The position numbers and the translations under genes are program-made. The notes below the pieces were generated by a model. The model was not told the origin of the DNA, did no database searches, and was given only the letters and a program-made list of their open reading frames with translations. Positions 1 through 10,206 of a DNA stretch of 64,000 nt are shown here, one piece after another. The stretch spans positions 1,426,263 to 1,490,262 of the forward strand of contig CM035314.1 of the NCBI GenBank assembly GCA_002900995.3, written 5' to 3'. Source of the stretch: Ganoderma boninense. Its lineage: Eukaryota > Basidiomycota > Agaricomycetes > Polyporales > Polyporaceae. The stretch's first letter is position 1; each line of letters begins with the position of its first letter.

Positions 1-1298
1 CCTGCCTGCTGGACACCCGGCCAGGCAAAGACGGTGGAGTTGGTTACACGGAACTACTGTGGCCGGGCATGGCAAAGTCATTAAGGATTACGTTGAAGAC
101 CTGTGACACTGTTGCCATGGCAAGACTTCACTGCGAACCACACGGTCCCCTTCAACCCAACGAGATCCGGACGGCCCAGGCCAAGTAGTTACCTGTGACT
201 TCATCACTGGACTGCCGGAGTGGACGGATACAACGCGCTCCAGCTTATTGCTGATCGGCATGGAAAGATGATTCACCTTATTCCATGGACCGAGGAGATC
301 GACACGGAAAGGACTGCAGACAACTTCATTAGAGAATGGTTCCGCCTACATGGACTCCCGCGTAAGATCATCTCTGATCGGGGGCCCCAGTTCTCTACAA
401 GCTCTTCCGTGCAATCCTTAAAGGCCTCGGACATAGAAAGTGCATTGTCCACAGCCTACCACTCGCAGACGGATGGACAGTCGGAGCGATGGAACCAGGA
501 GATTAGAGGCGTACCTACGGATGTACTGCTCAAGGCGCCGCGACGATTGGTCAAGTGGCTGCCAGGCAGAATACTGCTTCAACTCGCGCGTACATTCATC
601 CACGGTACTCGCCGTTTTACCTCATGTACGGCTATGAACCTCAGTTCCACGTTCCAATGCTATCCACCACGGTTGCTACGGCAGACAAACGAGAGAGAGG
701 AGTTGCGGCAGGCAAAGGGAGGATGCGACGTCAGCCTTAACCCTGCAGCAGCAGAGCGGATGAAGGAGTACTATGATCGCTACGTCTCCACTGCTCCAGA
801 GTTCAAGGAGGGACAGAAGGTGTGGCTCGACACTAAGGAACTTCCGGTCCCTGGAGTCTCTCGGAAACTGGTGGACCGGTATGCTGGCCCATACCCTGTC
901 AAGCGCAAAGTGGGAAACTTGGCTTACAAGCTCAAGCTCCCCAAAGACATGGGACTCCACCCAGTGTTCCACGTGACGCTCCTACACCCACACAAGGAAA
1001 GCCAGCTTCCCGGGTCGGCATCCCCCTGAAACCTGCAGCTCTCGAAGTGGGAAGAGAGGAAGAGTACGAAGTAGAGGAAGTGTTAGAGTCGTGTCGGTAT
1101 GGGCGGTGGAAGAAACTACAGTATCTTGTTCACTGGAAGGGCTGGGGCCCTGAACACGATAGCTGGGAAGACGTGTTCGGATCTAGCAAATGCGCCGAAA
1201 GTGCTGCAAAAGTTTCATTCGACACATCCCGATGCTCCTGGCCCTCTCAACAAGAAAGACTCGATCGTGAGGACACGATCCTTAGAACGGGGGGTAAT
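1..1298 (+). pseudogene. Ty3/gypsy pol 3' fragment (integrase and chromodomain), broken by many indels
   Basis: The 3' part of a chromovirus-type gypsy pol gene, entering from the left edge. Readable pieces in shifting frames are the integrase core (SDRGPQFS, YHSQTDGQSERWNQ), the post-integrase segment ending HPVFHVTLLHPHKES, and a chromodomain (LQYLVHWKGWGPEHDSWED) near 1110-1175. The complete copy at 5947-12468 is nearly the same sequence on the other strand, but here the frame breaks every 30-100 bases. Most differences from that copy are single-base insertions or deletions, not substitutions. The fragment runs into its 3' LTR at 1299. It is not translatable as written. Confidence 0.93.
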
Positions 1299-1755
1299 TG
1301 TCATGAACGGCACGCTCGGCGCCTACCCCGGCGTCTCTCTTTCCCTTTTTGGACTGTTGCCTCCCGCGTCGTCCTTATTGTCCTCCGTTGTTTAGCAAAC
1401 CTGTCCCTTGTTCTCGCAGTACAATAACTCCTGTTACCCATGTTCCCGGTCGTCATTGTACTACATACCATTGTTCTTCCACTGGTTCCCGTGTTCCATA
1501 GTTACTATTGTCCCCGGTTCCCATTGTCGTTACATGTATATAAGGCCTGTACTTTGCTACCTGGAGACCTCAGTTTCACCCTCTTGTCTCAGGTAAGCCT
1601 CGCTGTATTCTCGCTCGTTAGTTACTCGCTCAATACATCTTGTCTCCAGCCTGACTGTCGAGCCCTGCTCCGCTCTCGCTGCACAAGTGCTCGTCGACGC
1701 CCTTGCTCGTCTCGTAAGCCTCCTCCCTGATCTTACTCGACAGCCAGTCGTAACA
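1299..1755 (+). repeat. 3' LTR of the left gypsy copy
   Basis: Begins TGTCATGAACGG and ends CAGTCGTAACA, so it has TG...CA ends. It matches the LTRs of the complete element (5947-6406, 12009-12468) apart from scattered single-base indels. A TATATAAGG box lies at about 1537-1545. Its 5' partner and the left copy of the target duplication lie outside the window; the right duplication should be TTCCA (1756-1760). Confidence 0.92.
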
Positions 1756-2358
1756 TTCCAAGCCTCTTCCTGGCGATAGTACGTAGACTTGAACTCGACA
1801 CCAGGAAAGACATGGGCAAACTCCTCCTTGAGTTTTGTGCGGTCAACCTTGGCTAAAAGTCGGAAGCCTTGCACAATGTTGTGAGCAAACATGCCAGTTG
1901 GCCAACGGTGTAGGAAGACGGCATCAGGGACATAGACCTTCCCGTCAGCCCAAAGAGAGTCATATTTGGAGAGATGTGGAGAGCAAGCAGAAGCTATGGA
2001 GGACAGTGCCGGAGATGGCATGCACTGACATTGAGGTGATGGGGCTTGAGATGCAGGAGAGTCCCGGAATGTCAGAGATGGAGGCTTGGGCACATCTGGT
2101 TGAGAGAAGCTGTTGTGCGAGAGCTCTTGGTCTGATGATGGTAGATAAGAAAATCCAAGTCCAGGATTAAACACAGGTATCATAGACAACATGTCCACAT
2201 CCTGTAGGTCTTCCAAAGAGGGCGGGCTGGACGGTGTTGAGGATAGAGGGGGAGGCATGCAAGAGCTCAGTCAATCCAAAAGAAATGGGGAGGGGCGACA
2301 AAGACTCTCTGGAAGGGACAGCATTCCAAGAAGCGCTGCTGCCAACTCAGGCTGACAA
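1756..2358 (-). pseudogene. C-terminal part of an interrupted gene of unknown function
   Basis: An open frame runs from 2258 down to 1756, where the gypsy LTR cuts it off. The protein starts Pro/Ser-rich and ends in a conserved-looking block with WPTGMFAHNIVQGF and VFPGVEFKSTYYRQ. I recall similar blocks in uncharacterised, repeat-associated Agaricomycete proteins but cannot name the family. The upstream part of the gene probably lies at 19571-21241, because the 17-kb nest between them is flanked by one 8-bp duplication (GCTGACAA at 2351-2358 and 19563-19570). It is therefore doubly disrupted: by the DNA transposon upstream and by gypsy downstream. Confidence 0.55.
2351..2358. repeat. 8-bp target-site duplication (left) of the outer palindromic transposon
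   Basis: GCTGACAA, repeated at 19563-19570 on the other side of the nest. The bases beyond it differ on the two sides (G and C on the left, T and G on the right), so the match is exactly 8 bp. Confidence 0.88.
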
Positions 2359-4536
2359 CAGCTGCTGTTATAATATTGATATATCATGTTACGGTTAACA
2401 CCCTAGACTGTTTTACATCATGTTACAGCTAGAAGTGTGATGTATCATAGGCCTCCGGCCTTCCAACACAGCTGCTAGCCAACTGCCACATTTGGCAGTT
2501 GCTCCACCAGGGGCTCTGCTGCCTGTCTGCCAGCTTATCTCACCCTTGCTTGTTACCTCTCAGCTCTCCCTCTTGCTTGCCGACTCCCATGGACCTGCCC
2601 TGAGCTATTTCCATCAATGCCGGCTGCCCAGGATCCCACCTCCCATCAAACTTGAGCCTGCCGAGGCGTAGCGGCTGGATTTGGAAGGTGCTCACTCCCG
2701 GGAGGTGAGCTACCTTGTTTCTTCTGTTTCTCACTCAGCTTTAGGTCGATCCTCTTGGTTCCTTTTGTGTTTGTTTTGCATTTTCAGGGTGCATCAAACA
2801 CATCCATTGCGCTGCAACAAGGTGAGCTCGTTCTGTTCCCAACAAGCCCCCCTTAGGTCGACCTAGGGGGGACTGTTTCTCCCCTCCTGCATTCATTCCT
2901 AGACCAAATTGTGTGCGAGAGGGCGCGTTGTGTTTGCACCGTCTGTGTGCACAGAACGAGCCCTATATCGTACGATTGGGTCCAGCGGTTGTCAAGATAC
3001 ATGTACCCTCTCCTCCCAGGGGAGGCATGTCCATATCTCCACAACCACCAGACGGAATCTTACAATCTCTTTTGCGTCTGATAGCTGATCTCTACTCCGT
3101 CTAGGGTGTATCATCTGTTTCACTGGCCATCTATCCATTGAGGTGTGGCTGGGCAATCAGTGCCCAGCCATACCAACGTTCCACCCCCAATATCTCAGCG
3201 ACCCCTAGGACGATCTGCACGCAAATGGGTTCGTTGGAAATCCCTTGATCAGGGCTTTCTAACAAGCTATAGATCATCCGTGTACATCTGCTAGAAGCCT
3301 CGGAACCCCCACCCTCTCCTTCTCACCCCATCTTCTAGGCTTATTTGGCTGACATCTTGCTCATTTTTGCACAGTTCACATACATTCATTATTCATGTAT
3401 TTAGTGTAGTATTATATTTCAACTGAATTCATTAATTGTAATTCTTATCAGCTAGTGTATGCACAGAGTACTACATTTGTTATCAGCATGCAACAACAAG
3501 GCTCCCCCACAGCCTGGGACCGAACATAACAACCAAGAGTATAGCCATCATTGAATAGCCATAGATTATTACTTTCTAATGAGACCAAAAACATTGAAAT
3601 CAGTGGAAAACTGGGAAAGATATCCTTGATACAAGTTGGTAAGACCTTGTAAGACACCTTCACTGCGGTGTTTAAGATGCTCCTTCGGGTCTCCTTGTGA
3701 TGTTCACTTTGGTAGCACAAATGACATTTAACATATCTATATCATTTCTCCGCCATTTCACTCGATGATTTTTGCATTCTGTTATTATAAATGTAGTCTA
3801 TTGGTTCACACAAAGGGCAGCATTATGAAATGGGACAAAAATGATGAGAGGCTGAGAGAAGGGGACACTTTAGCGTACACTGATAAGCATTTTGTAAATT
3901 ATTGCCTAAAGCAATAGGTTGTATACCACAGGAAACGCATACCAGTTATTGTACATGCTGTATAAAAAAGAGAGCAAAGCAAACAGATAGAGAATAGATG
4001 ACAAATAAGCTAAACAAGTGGGGGCATAGGGTGAGGAGGTGGTAGGCATTCTGAGCATTCTAGTGGACACCCCAGGACAATCAATAGCTCGTTAGAAAGC
4101 CCTTGATTAGGGCTTTCTGACGCACCTACCCGTGTGCCAATCAGCACAGCAGTCACTGAGATATGTGGGGAGGAACGTCACTGTGGCTAGGCACTGATTG
4201 CCCAGCCACATCTCAATGAGTAGACTGCCTGCATAACAAATGGTACTCCCTAGACAGAGTAAGTGTCAGCTGTCAGATGCAAAAGAGATCGTACAATTCT
4301 ATCTAGTGGTTGTAGAGATATGGACTCCCCTCCCCTGGAGGAGAGGGTATGTCTATCTCGACAACCACTGGTCAGAATTATATGATATGGGGCTCGTTCT
4401 GTGTGCACAAACCGTGCAAACAAAACACACCCTCTGTCATACGGATCCGTCCAGAAACAAATGCAGGAGAGGGAAAACAGTCCCCCCCAAAGTTGACCTA
4501 AGGGGGGCTTGTTGAAAACAGAAGGGACGCACTTTA
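2359..4536. mobile_element. Outer long-inverted-repeat DNA transposon, left portion
   Basis: Starts CAGCTGC followed by TGTTATAATATTG. The region 2359 to about 3330 is the left arm; an inverted copy runs from about 4030 to 4536 and continues at 19104-19562 beyond the Copia insertion. Matching landmarks in the two arms include CCCCCCTTAGGTCGACC (near 2848) against its complement near 4490, and TGCATTTTCAGGGTGCATC (near 2787) against its complement near 19130. The centre (about 3340-4020) is an AT-rich loop without a recognisable gene. Its own length, without Copia, is about 2.64 kb. No transposase is seen, so it is non-autonomous. Arms are clearly diverged, which marks an older insertion than the related element at 13610-16354. 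Confidence 0.85.
4532..4536. repeat. 5-bp target-site duplication (left) of the Copia element
   Basis: CTTTA, repeated at 19099-19103 immediately after the right LTR. Confidence 0.85.
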
Positions 4537-4841
4537 TATTGAGACGCAGATAGAGCGTCAGCTCAGTCGGGTGGAAGAACGACTAACTATATATTTCTTT
4601 GTACCTATTGAGACGCAGATAGAGCGTCAGCTAAGTACAGGATGTCAGCAATGTAATCTACAGTGCAGGTAAATGGAACATACCTCAGTCGGGTGGAAGA
4701 ACAACTGAGGAAAAAGGGAGCGCGCGTATGCGCAAGAGTAGAACTGCTCTGCGGGAAAAGCCGAAAAGTAAGTAAATCTAAAGTCCGATAAGTATCTACA
4801 ATTGTACGTCTGTCTATCCATCTGTCCACCAGGTCCCAACA
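4537..4841 (-). repeat. Copia 3' LTR
   Basis: TATTGAGACGC...GGTCCCAACA on the plus strand. It is preceded, in sense orientation, by a purine tract (TTGAGGGGGAG, plus 4842-4852) suitable as the polypurine primer. The LTR holds a 27-bp direct repeat beginning TATTGAGACGCAGATAGAGC at 4537 and again at about 4606, and the motif CAGTCGGGTGGAAGAAC also occurs twice. Confidence 0.92.
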
Positions 4842-4848
4842 CTCCCCC

Positions 4849-5946
4849 TCAATGAGCAGCGGCTCGAGGTGGTCCAACGCCTAATGCCGCAGTGAGTTGC
4901 CTATGGGATTGTGGACTCAATGGCTTAGTTAGGATGTCCGCGATGTTGTCATTGCTAGGGACATAAGCCAGTGCTATGTGCCGTGAACGCACTGCATCTC
5001 GAACCCAATGGTACATGATATTGATATGCTTCGTGCAGTTCGTCACCTCGTCCAGATTGTCGATCATCCGAAGTGCAGCTGTGTTGTCCATTTGGAATGA
5101 TGTTGATGGAGGTGAGATGATAGGCAAGTAGTGGAGCTCCTGGAGGAGTTGTCATAGCCACAGGACCTCGTGACCGCAATGCTCCGCTGCGTAGTACTCT
5201 GCTTCGCCAGTAGATGCCGCGACGACTGTCTGCTTCTTTGCTGACCAGGACACAGTGCCTTGACCAATGAGAACAGCATAGCCAGATGTCGAGCAGCGGG
5301 TGTCAGGACAACTGGCGAAGTCAGAGTCGGAGTATGCGAGAGGCTCAGTGGGACCATCACCGCCAACCGTTAGGACGTAGTGCCGAGTTCCCTTGAGATA
5401 TTGAAAGATACGCTTCACTGCAGACCAGTGTTTCTTGCCAGGGTTCACCATGAACTGTGCGACAACTTGAACAGCCTTGGCAATGTCTGGTCGAGTGTGA
5501 ACAGCGATGTGCATGAGTGTACCGACCACGGATGGGTAGTTAACCCTTCGCATGAAGGCTTCTTCATCTGGCGTCTTGGGGGCATCAGCCTTGGAAAGGT
5601 GTACAGCAGTCTGATCCATAGGTGTCGAGACAGGCTTGACGTCCTTGAGACCAAACTCCCCGAGCGCAGCGTCGATCTTGTGCGTGTGGGAGAAAGAGAT
5701 CGTTTGAGCATCGAGGTCACGAGTGACCTTGACACCGAGAAGTACAGAAATGTCGCCTCCGTCCTTGATCGGAACGTGCTGTGCAATCTCCGACTTGAGT
5801 GTCGAGGCAACACGGATGCTAGGGCAGAAGAGAGCCAAGTCATCAACATGTGATGTGACAACTGTGAGGTCATCTCCTTCGTGGCGGTAGAAAACGCAGG
5901 GGTCAGAGCGGCAGACCCTGAAACCAAGTTCCAGCATGATCGACCT
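4849..5946 (-). pseudogene. Copia pol, third segment: second half of reverse transcriptase and RNase H
   Basis: Continues the Copia polyprotein after the gypsy insertion. It opens with LELGFRVCRSDPCVF and the catalytic HVDDLALF motif, then RNase H with DNTAALRMID and the C-terminal ADILTKPLS motif typical of Copia. One in-frame TGA lies at 5154-5152, after HEVLWL, where the family has Arg. That fits CGA to TGA, a CpG transition. The other RT aspartate is in the segment at 12469-13609. Confidence 0.9.
5942..5946. repeat. 5-bp target-site duplication (left) of the gypsy element
   Basis: GACCT directly before the LTR at 5947, repeated at 12469-12473 directly after the other LTR. Collapsing the two copies rejoins the Copia reverse transcriptase in frame (KLRS to IMLELGF). 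Confidence 0.95.
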
Positions 5947-6406
5947 TGTTACGACTGGCTGTCGAGTAAGATCAGGGAGGAGGCTTACGAGACGAGCAAG
6001 GGCGTCGACGAGCACTTGTGCAGCGAGAGCGGAGCAGGGCTCGACAGTCAGGCTGGAGACAAGATGTATTGAGCGACTAAGTAACGAGCGAGAATACAGC
6101 AAGGCTTACCTGGAGACAAGAGGTCGAAACTGAGGTCTCCAGGTAGCGAAGTACAGGCCTTATATACATGTAACGGACAATGGGAACCGGGGACAATAGG
6201 TAACTATGGACACGGGAACCAGTGGAAGAACAATGGTATGTAGTACAATGACGACGGGAACAATGGGTAACAGGAGTTATTGTACTGCGAGAACAAGGGA
6301 CAGGTTTGCTAAACAACGGAGGACAATAAGGACGACGCGGGAGGCAAACAGTCCAAAAAGGGAAAGAGAGACGCCAGGGTAGGCGCCGAGCGTGCCGTTC
6401 ATGACA
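5947..6406 (-). repeat. Gypsy 3' LTR with adjacent polypurine tract
   Basis: TGTTACGACTGG...GTTCATGACA on the plus strand. In sense orientation the tract AGAAGGGGGGTAT (plus 6407-6419) abuts its start and should prime plus-strand synthesis. Confidence 0.95.
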
Positions 6407-6432
6407 ATACCCCCCTTCTAAGGATCGTGTCC

Positions 6433-9400
6433 TCACGATCGAGTCTTCTTGTTGAGAGGGCCAGGAGCATCGGGATGTGTCGAATGAAACTTTTGCAGCA
6501 CTTTCGGCGCATTTGCTAGATCCGACATGTCTTCCCAGCTATCGTGTTCAGGGCCCCAGCCCTTCCAGTGAACAAGATACTGTAGTTTCTTCCACCGCCC
6601 ATACCGACACGACTCTAACACTTCCTCTACTTCGTACTCTTCCTCTCCTTCCACTTCGAGAGCTGCAGGTTCAGGGGGATGCCGACCGGGAAGCTGGCTT
6701 TCCTTGTGTGGGTGTAGGAGCGTCACGTGGAACACTGGGTGGAGTCCCATGTCTTTGGGGAGCTTGAGCTTGTAAGCCAAGTTTCCCACTTTGCGCTTGA
6801 CAGGGTATGGGCCAGCATACCGGTCCACCAGTTTCCGAGAGACTCCAGGGACCCGGAAGTTCCTAGTGTCGAGCCACACCTTCTGTCCCTCCTTGAACTC
6901 TGGAGCAGTGGAGACGTAGCGATCATAGTACTCCTTCATCCGCTCTGCTGCCAGGGTTAAGGCTGACGTCGCATCCTCCCTTGCCTGCCGCAACTCCTCT
7001 CTTCGTTTGTCTGCCGTAGGCACCGTGGTGGATAGCATTGGAACGTGGAACTGAGGTTCATAGCCGTACATGAGGTAAAACGGCGAGTACCCTGTGGATG
7101 AATGTACGCGCGAGTTGAAGCAGTATTCTGCCGTTGGCAGCCACTTGACCCAATCGTCGCGGCGCCTTGAGCAGTACATCCGTAGGTACGCCTCTATCTC
7201 CTGGTTCCATCGCTCCGACTGTCCATCCGTCTGCGAGTGGTAGGCTGTGGACAACGCACTTTCTATGTCGAGGCCTTTAAGGATTGCACGGAAGAGCTTG
7301 CTAGAGAACTGGGGCCCCCGATCAGAGATGATCTTACGCGGGAGTCCATGTAGGCGGAACCATTCTCTAATGAAGTTGTCTGCAGTCCCTTCCGTGTCGA
7401 TCTCCTCGGTGCATGGAATAAGGTGAATCGTCTTTCCATGCCGATCAGCAATAAGCTGGAGCGCATTGTATCCGTCCACCTCCGGCAGTCCAGTGATGAA
7501 GTCACAGGTAACTACTTGGCCTGGGCCGTCCGGGATCTCGTTGGGTTGAAGGGGACCGTGTGGCTTCGCATGTGAAGTCTTGCCATGGCAACAAGTGTCA
7601 CAGGTCTCAACGTAATCCTTAATGAACTTTGCCATGCCCGGCCACCAGTAGTTCCGTGTAACCAACTCCACCGTTTTTGCCTGGCCAGGGTGTCCAGCAG
7701 GCGGGAGGTCGTGGTGAATGCGCACTATCTCTGCTCGGAGCGCGTCGTCTTTGGGGACATAAACTCGGCCGCGGTAGAGCAGCAGGCCTTGTTCTGTGTT
7801 CCAGTCCACCAAATCATTCTGTAGGCGTGCTGGCCCTAGCTTATCGAGCTTGCTGAGTGCCTCTGCGACCTCCTGCTCACGCTCTCCACATTCTCGAATG
7901 CGGCGGAGCAGTGCCTTCTCTGGTACCACTGACATGTGCCCTCTCTTGGCTGCCAGTACTCGGAAGCGATCGGGTTGCAACATGACTCGGTTCAGGTTGT
8001 CATCGGCGTCATCCTTCTGGTGATCAGGCCTGCACGACAGCGCGTCTGCCCTACCATTGGAGGTGCCTGGCTTGTGTGCAATGACAAAGTCGAACCGTGA
8101 CAGATAGAGAGCCCATCGTGCCTGCCTGCGTGTGAGGTTTTGCGCGGCTTTCCAGTACTCGAGGTTCTTGTGGTCCGACTGGATCTCGAACACACTGGGA
8201 AGACCCTCGAGGTAGTGGCGCCAGGCCTGCAGGGCACGGATGATAGCGAGCATCTCCTTGTCATAGATCTCGTAGTTGCGTTCCGCATCGCTCATTGACT
8301 CAGAGTGAAAAGCCACAGGGTGCCATTTGCCGTCCTCCCCCTCCTGAGACAGGACCGCACCGGTAGCATACCCGGATGCATCGACTTCAATGCGGGTTTT
8401 GCGGTCTGGGTCATACATGCTCAGGACAGGGCTTTCAGTGAAACGACGTTTGAGCTCGTCGAATGCTGATTGCTCTTCGGCACCCCATTGCCAGGGAGCG
8501 CTACCTGTGAGGCGGTCGAGGGGTTTGCATACTGCGCTGAAGTCCTTAATGAACCGCCTGTAGAAATTCGCGAAACCGCGGAACTTCCGTACATCTGAGG
8601 CGTTCTGAGGGACAGGCCATTCTGCGATACCCCTGACCTTCACTGGGTCCATCTCCACACAGTTCTCCGAGACGAGCACACCTAGGTACTCAACCTTAGG
8701 CTGTTCGAATTCGCACTTCTCTGGCTTGCAGAACAGGTCGTGCTCCGCCAGACGCTTCAGGACCTCACGCACCAGTGTGCGGTGTTCCTCGATGTTGTTG
8801 GTGAATATAAGGATGTCGTCGAGGTAGATAGTGATTTTGCCGAGTATGATGAGGTCCTTGAAGATGTCGTTCATGAGCGCAGAGAATGTACTGGGCGAGT
8901 TGGCCAGTCCGAAGTACATCACGTTCGGTTCGAACAGTCCGCGATTGGTAACAAAGGCAGCCTTCCATTCATCACCGGTCTTGATCCGCACATTGTTGTA
9001 CCCCCAACGGATGTCAAGCTTTGTAAAGTACTTGGCCCTCTTGAGTCGATCCATCAAGTCCGACACCAGCGGCAGCGGGTATCGGTTCTTAATGGTGATG
9101 TCGTTCAATCGCCAGTAGTCCTGTACAGGACGTAGGCTGCCATCCTTCTTTTTAACGAAGAAGAATGGTGACGACATCGGTGACTTCGACTCTTGAATAT
9201 ATCCTTTGGCCAAGTTCTCGCTAAGGAACTTGTCAAGCTCAACCTGCTCGCTGGGCGACAGGGGGTACACCTTGGAATGGAACATCCTAGCATCTGGTAC
9301 GAGTTCTATAGCGTGGTCGTAGGGTCCATGTTCAGGTAGATGTTCGGACGCCTCTTTCGAGAACACACGCAGATACTCATGGTACTGGGGAGGTACAATC

Positions 9401-9477
9401 TCTTCGACAGGACGGACTTCCTTCTTCTGGCACTCTTGTTCAGCGAGCTGTTGAGAGTACGTGTAGCTCGCCGACAC
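6433..9477 (-). CDS. Gypsy Pol: reverse transcriptase, RNase H, integrase, chromodomain
   Basis: An intact 1,014-residue frame. RT comes first (KKKDGSLRPVQDYWRLND, catalytic YLDDILIF near residue 220), then RNase H (VDASGYATGAVLSQ), an integrase zinc-binding region, the integrase core (SDRGPQFSSKLF, YHSQTDGQSERWNQE) and a C-terminal chromodomain (YLVHWKGWGPEHDSWED). Together these copy the RNA and insert the cDNA; the chromodomain is expected to direct integration toward modified histones. The true polyprotein starts upstream: this frame continues into the protease frame, separated only by a TGA at 9504-9502. It could still encode functional enzyme. Confidence 0.96.
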   Translation of the reverse strand: MSASYTYSQQLAEQECQKKEVRPVEEIVPPQYHEYLRVFSKEASEHLPEHGPYDHAIELVPDARMFHSKVYPLSPSEQVELDKFLSENLAKGYIQESKSPMSSPFFFVKKKDGSLRPVQDYWRLNDITIKNRYPLPLVSDLMDRLKRAKYFTKLDIRWGYNNVRIKTGDEWKAAFVTNRGLFEPNVMYFGLANSPSTFSALMNDIFKDLIILGKITIYLDDILIFTNNIEEHRTLVREVLKRLAEHDLFCKPEKCEFEQPKVEYLGVLVSENCVEMDPVKVRGIAEWPVPQNASDVRKFRGFANFYRRFIKDFSAVCKPLDRLTGSAPWQWGAEEQSAFDELKRRFTESPVLSMYDPDRKTRIEVDASGYATGAVLSQEGEDGKWHPVAFHSESMSDAERNYEIYDKEMLAIIRALQAWRHYLEGLPSVFEIQSDHKNLEYWKAAQNLTRRQARWALYLSRFDFVIAHKPGTSNGRADALSCRPDHQKDDADDNLNRVMLQPDRFRVLAAKRGHMSVVPEKALLRRIRECGEREQEVAEALSKLDKLGPARLQNDLVDWNTEQGLLLYRGRVYVPKDDALRAEIVRIHHDLPPAGHPGQAKTVELVTRNYWWPGMAKFIKDYVETCDTCCHGKTSHAKPHGPLQPNEIPDGPGQVVTCDFITGLPEVDGYNALQLIADRHGKTIHLIPCTEEIDTEGTADNFIREWFRLHGLPRKIISDRGPQFSSKLFRAILKGLDIESALSTAYHSQTDGQSERWNQEIEAYLRMYCSRRRDDWVKWLPTAEYCFNSRVHSSTGYSPFYLMYGYEPQFHVPMLSTTVPTADKRREELRQAREDATSALTLAAERMKEYYDRYVSTAPEFKEGQKVWLDTRNFRVPGVSRKLVDRYAGPYPVKRKVGNLAYKLKLPKDMGLHPVFHVTLLHPHKESQLPGRHPPEPAALEVEGEEEYEVEEVLESCRYGRWKKLQYLVHWKGWGPEHDSWEDMSDLANAPKVLQKFHSTHPDAPGPLNKKTRS

Positions 9478-9501
9478 AAAGATCTTGGGGGTACCTCGAA
9501 G

Positions 9502-10206
9502 TCATTGTCCATCTTCTAGTGCATTGAGAAGAGACTCCTCAGTGCCATCCCATTCCGGCAGAAAACCTGGTGGTGGAGGCCTATCTTCCTCCTCCTCGAC
9601 CATTACGGCCGTGCATATCCTACCCATCGTCTTTGCCTTCCGCACCCGTCGAGAACCATTGTGCGCTGTAAGCCGTACCTCCGTATCACGCGCTTTGGTT
9701 TCAACAGGTTTGGATGCCTTCCGATGAGCCGGACATGCCTCTGGACATCTCGATAGGTGCAGCGAGCCACGTTCCCAATCTACTTCAGGGTTGTGTTCGC
9801 GCAGCCAGTCCAGGCCAATGATCACATCCTCTTCTCCTATGTCTGTCACCACAAACACCACCTTCTCTCGGTGGTCTCCAATCGCCATATCCAACACGGC
9901 GACCTCCGTGATCATTCCATCACGGTTCTCGGTACCATCTATGTTGTACAGGGGAATTGGCCTTGCCAACTTCCTCGTCGTAACCTGGTTCTTCTCTACG
10001 AACCGTCTATGTAAAAACTTAGTAGTAGCTCCGCTATCTACCATGGCTACTATGTCCTTGTGTCGCTGCTTGCCGATTAACCGTACTGGTATATGAAAGT
10101 GTTGGCCACTATGATTTACTTCATATACAAACGCAGAACTCAGTACAGAAAATCGACTATTACTACAAGAGCCGGCACGCGCAGCGTCCAGTGCGGCTCT
10201 GATCAG
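9502..10206 (-). CDS. Gypsy aspartic protease domain, reached by -1 frameshift from gag
   Basis: The first Met is at 10044, but the frame is open upstream to the gag stop. The catalytic motif is VDSGATTKF, followed by the second-half motif of retropepsins (VIIGLDWLREHNPEVDW). This is the clan AA fold of the Ty3 family, which cleaves Gag and Pol. The frame is -1 relative to gag, and a heptamer G GGT TTC lies exactly where a slip would enter it (10212-10206). The frame ends at a TGA (9504-9502), and the same frame then continues into RT. Reading past that stop would require readthrough, or the TGA is a CGA to TGA lesion. Confidence 0.88.
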   Translation of the reverse strand: MIRAALDAARAGSCSNSRFSVLSSAFVYEVNHSGQHFHIPVRLIGKQRHKDIVAMVDSGATTKFLHRRFVEKNQVTTRKLARPIPLYNIDGTENRDGMITEVAVLDMAIGDHREKVVFVVTDIGEEDVIIGLDWLREHNPEVDWERGSLHLSRCPEACPAHRKASKPVETKARDTEVRLTAHNGSRRVRKAKTMGRICTAVMVEEEEDRPPPPGFLPEWDGTEESLLNALEDGQ

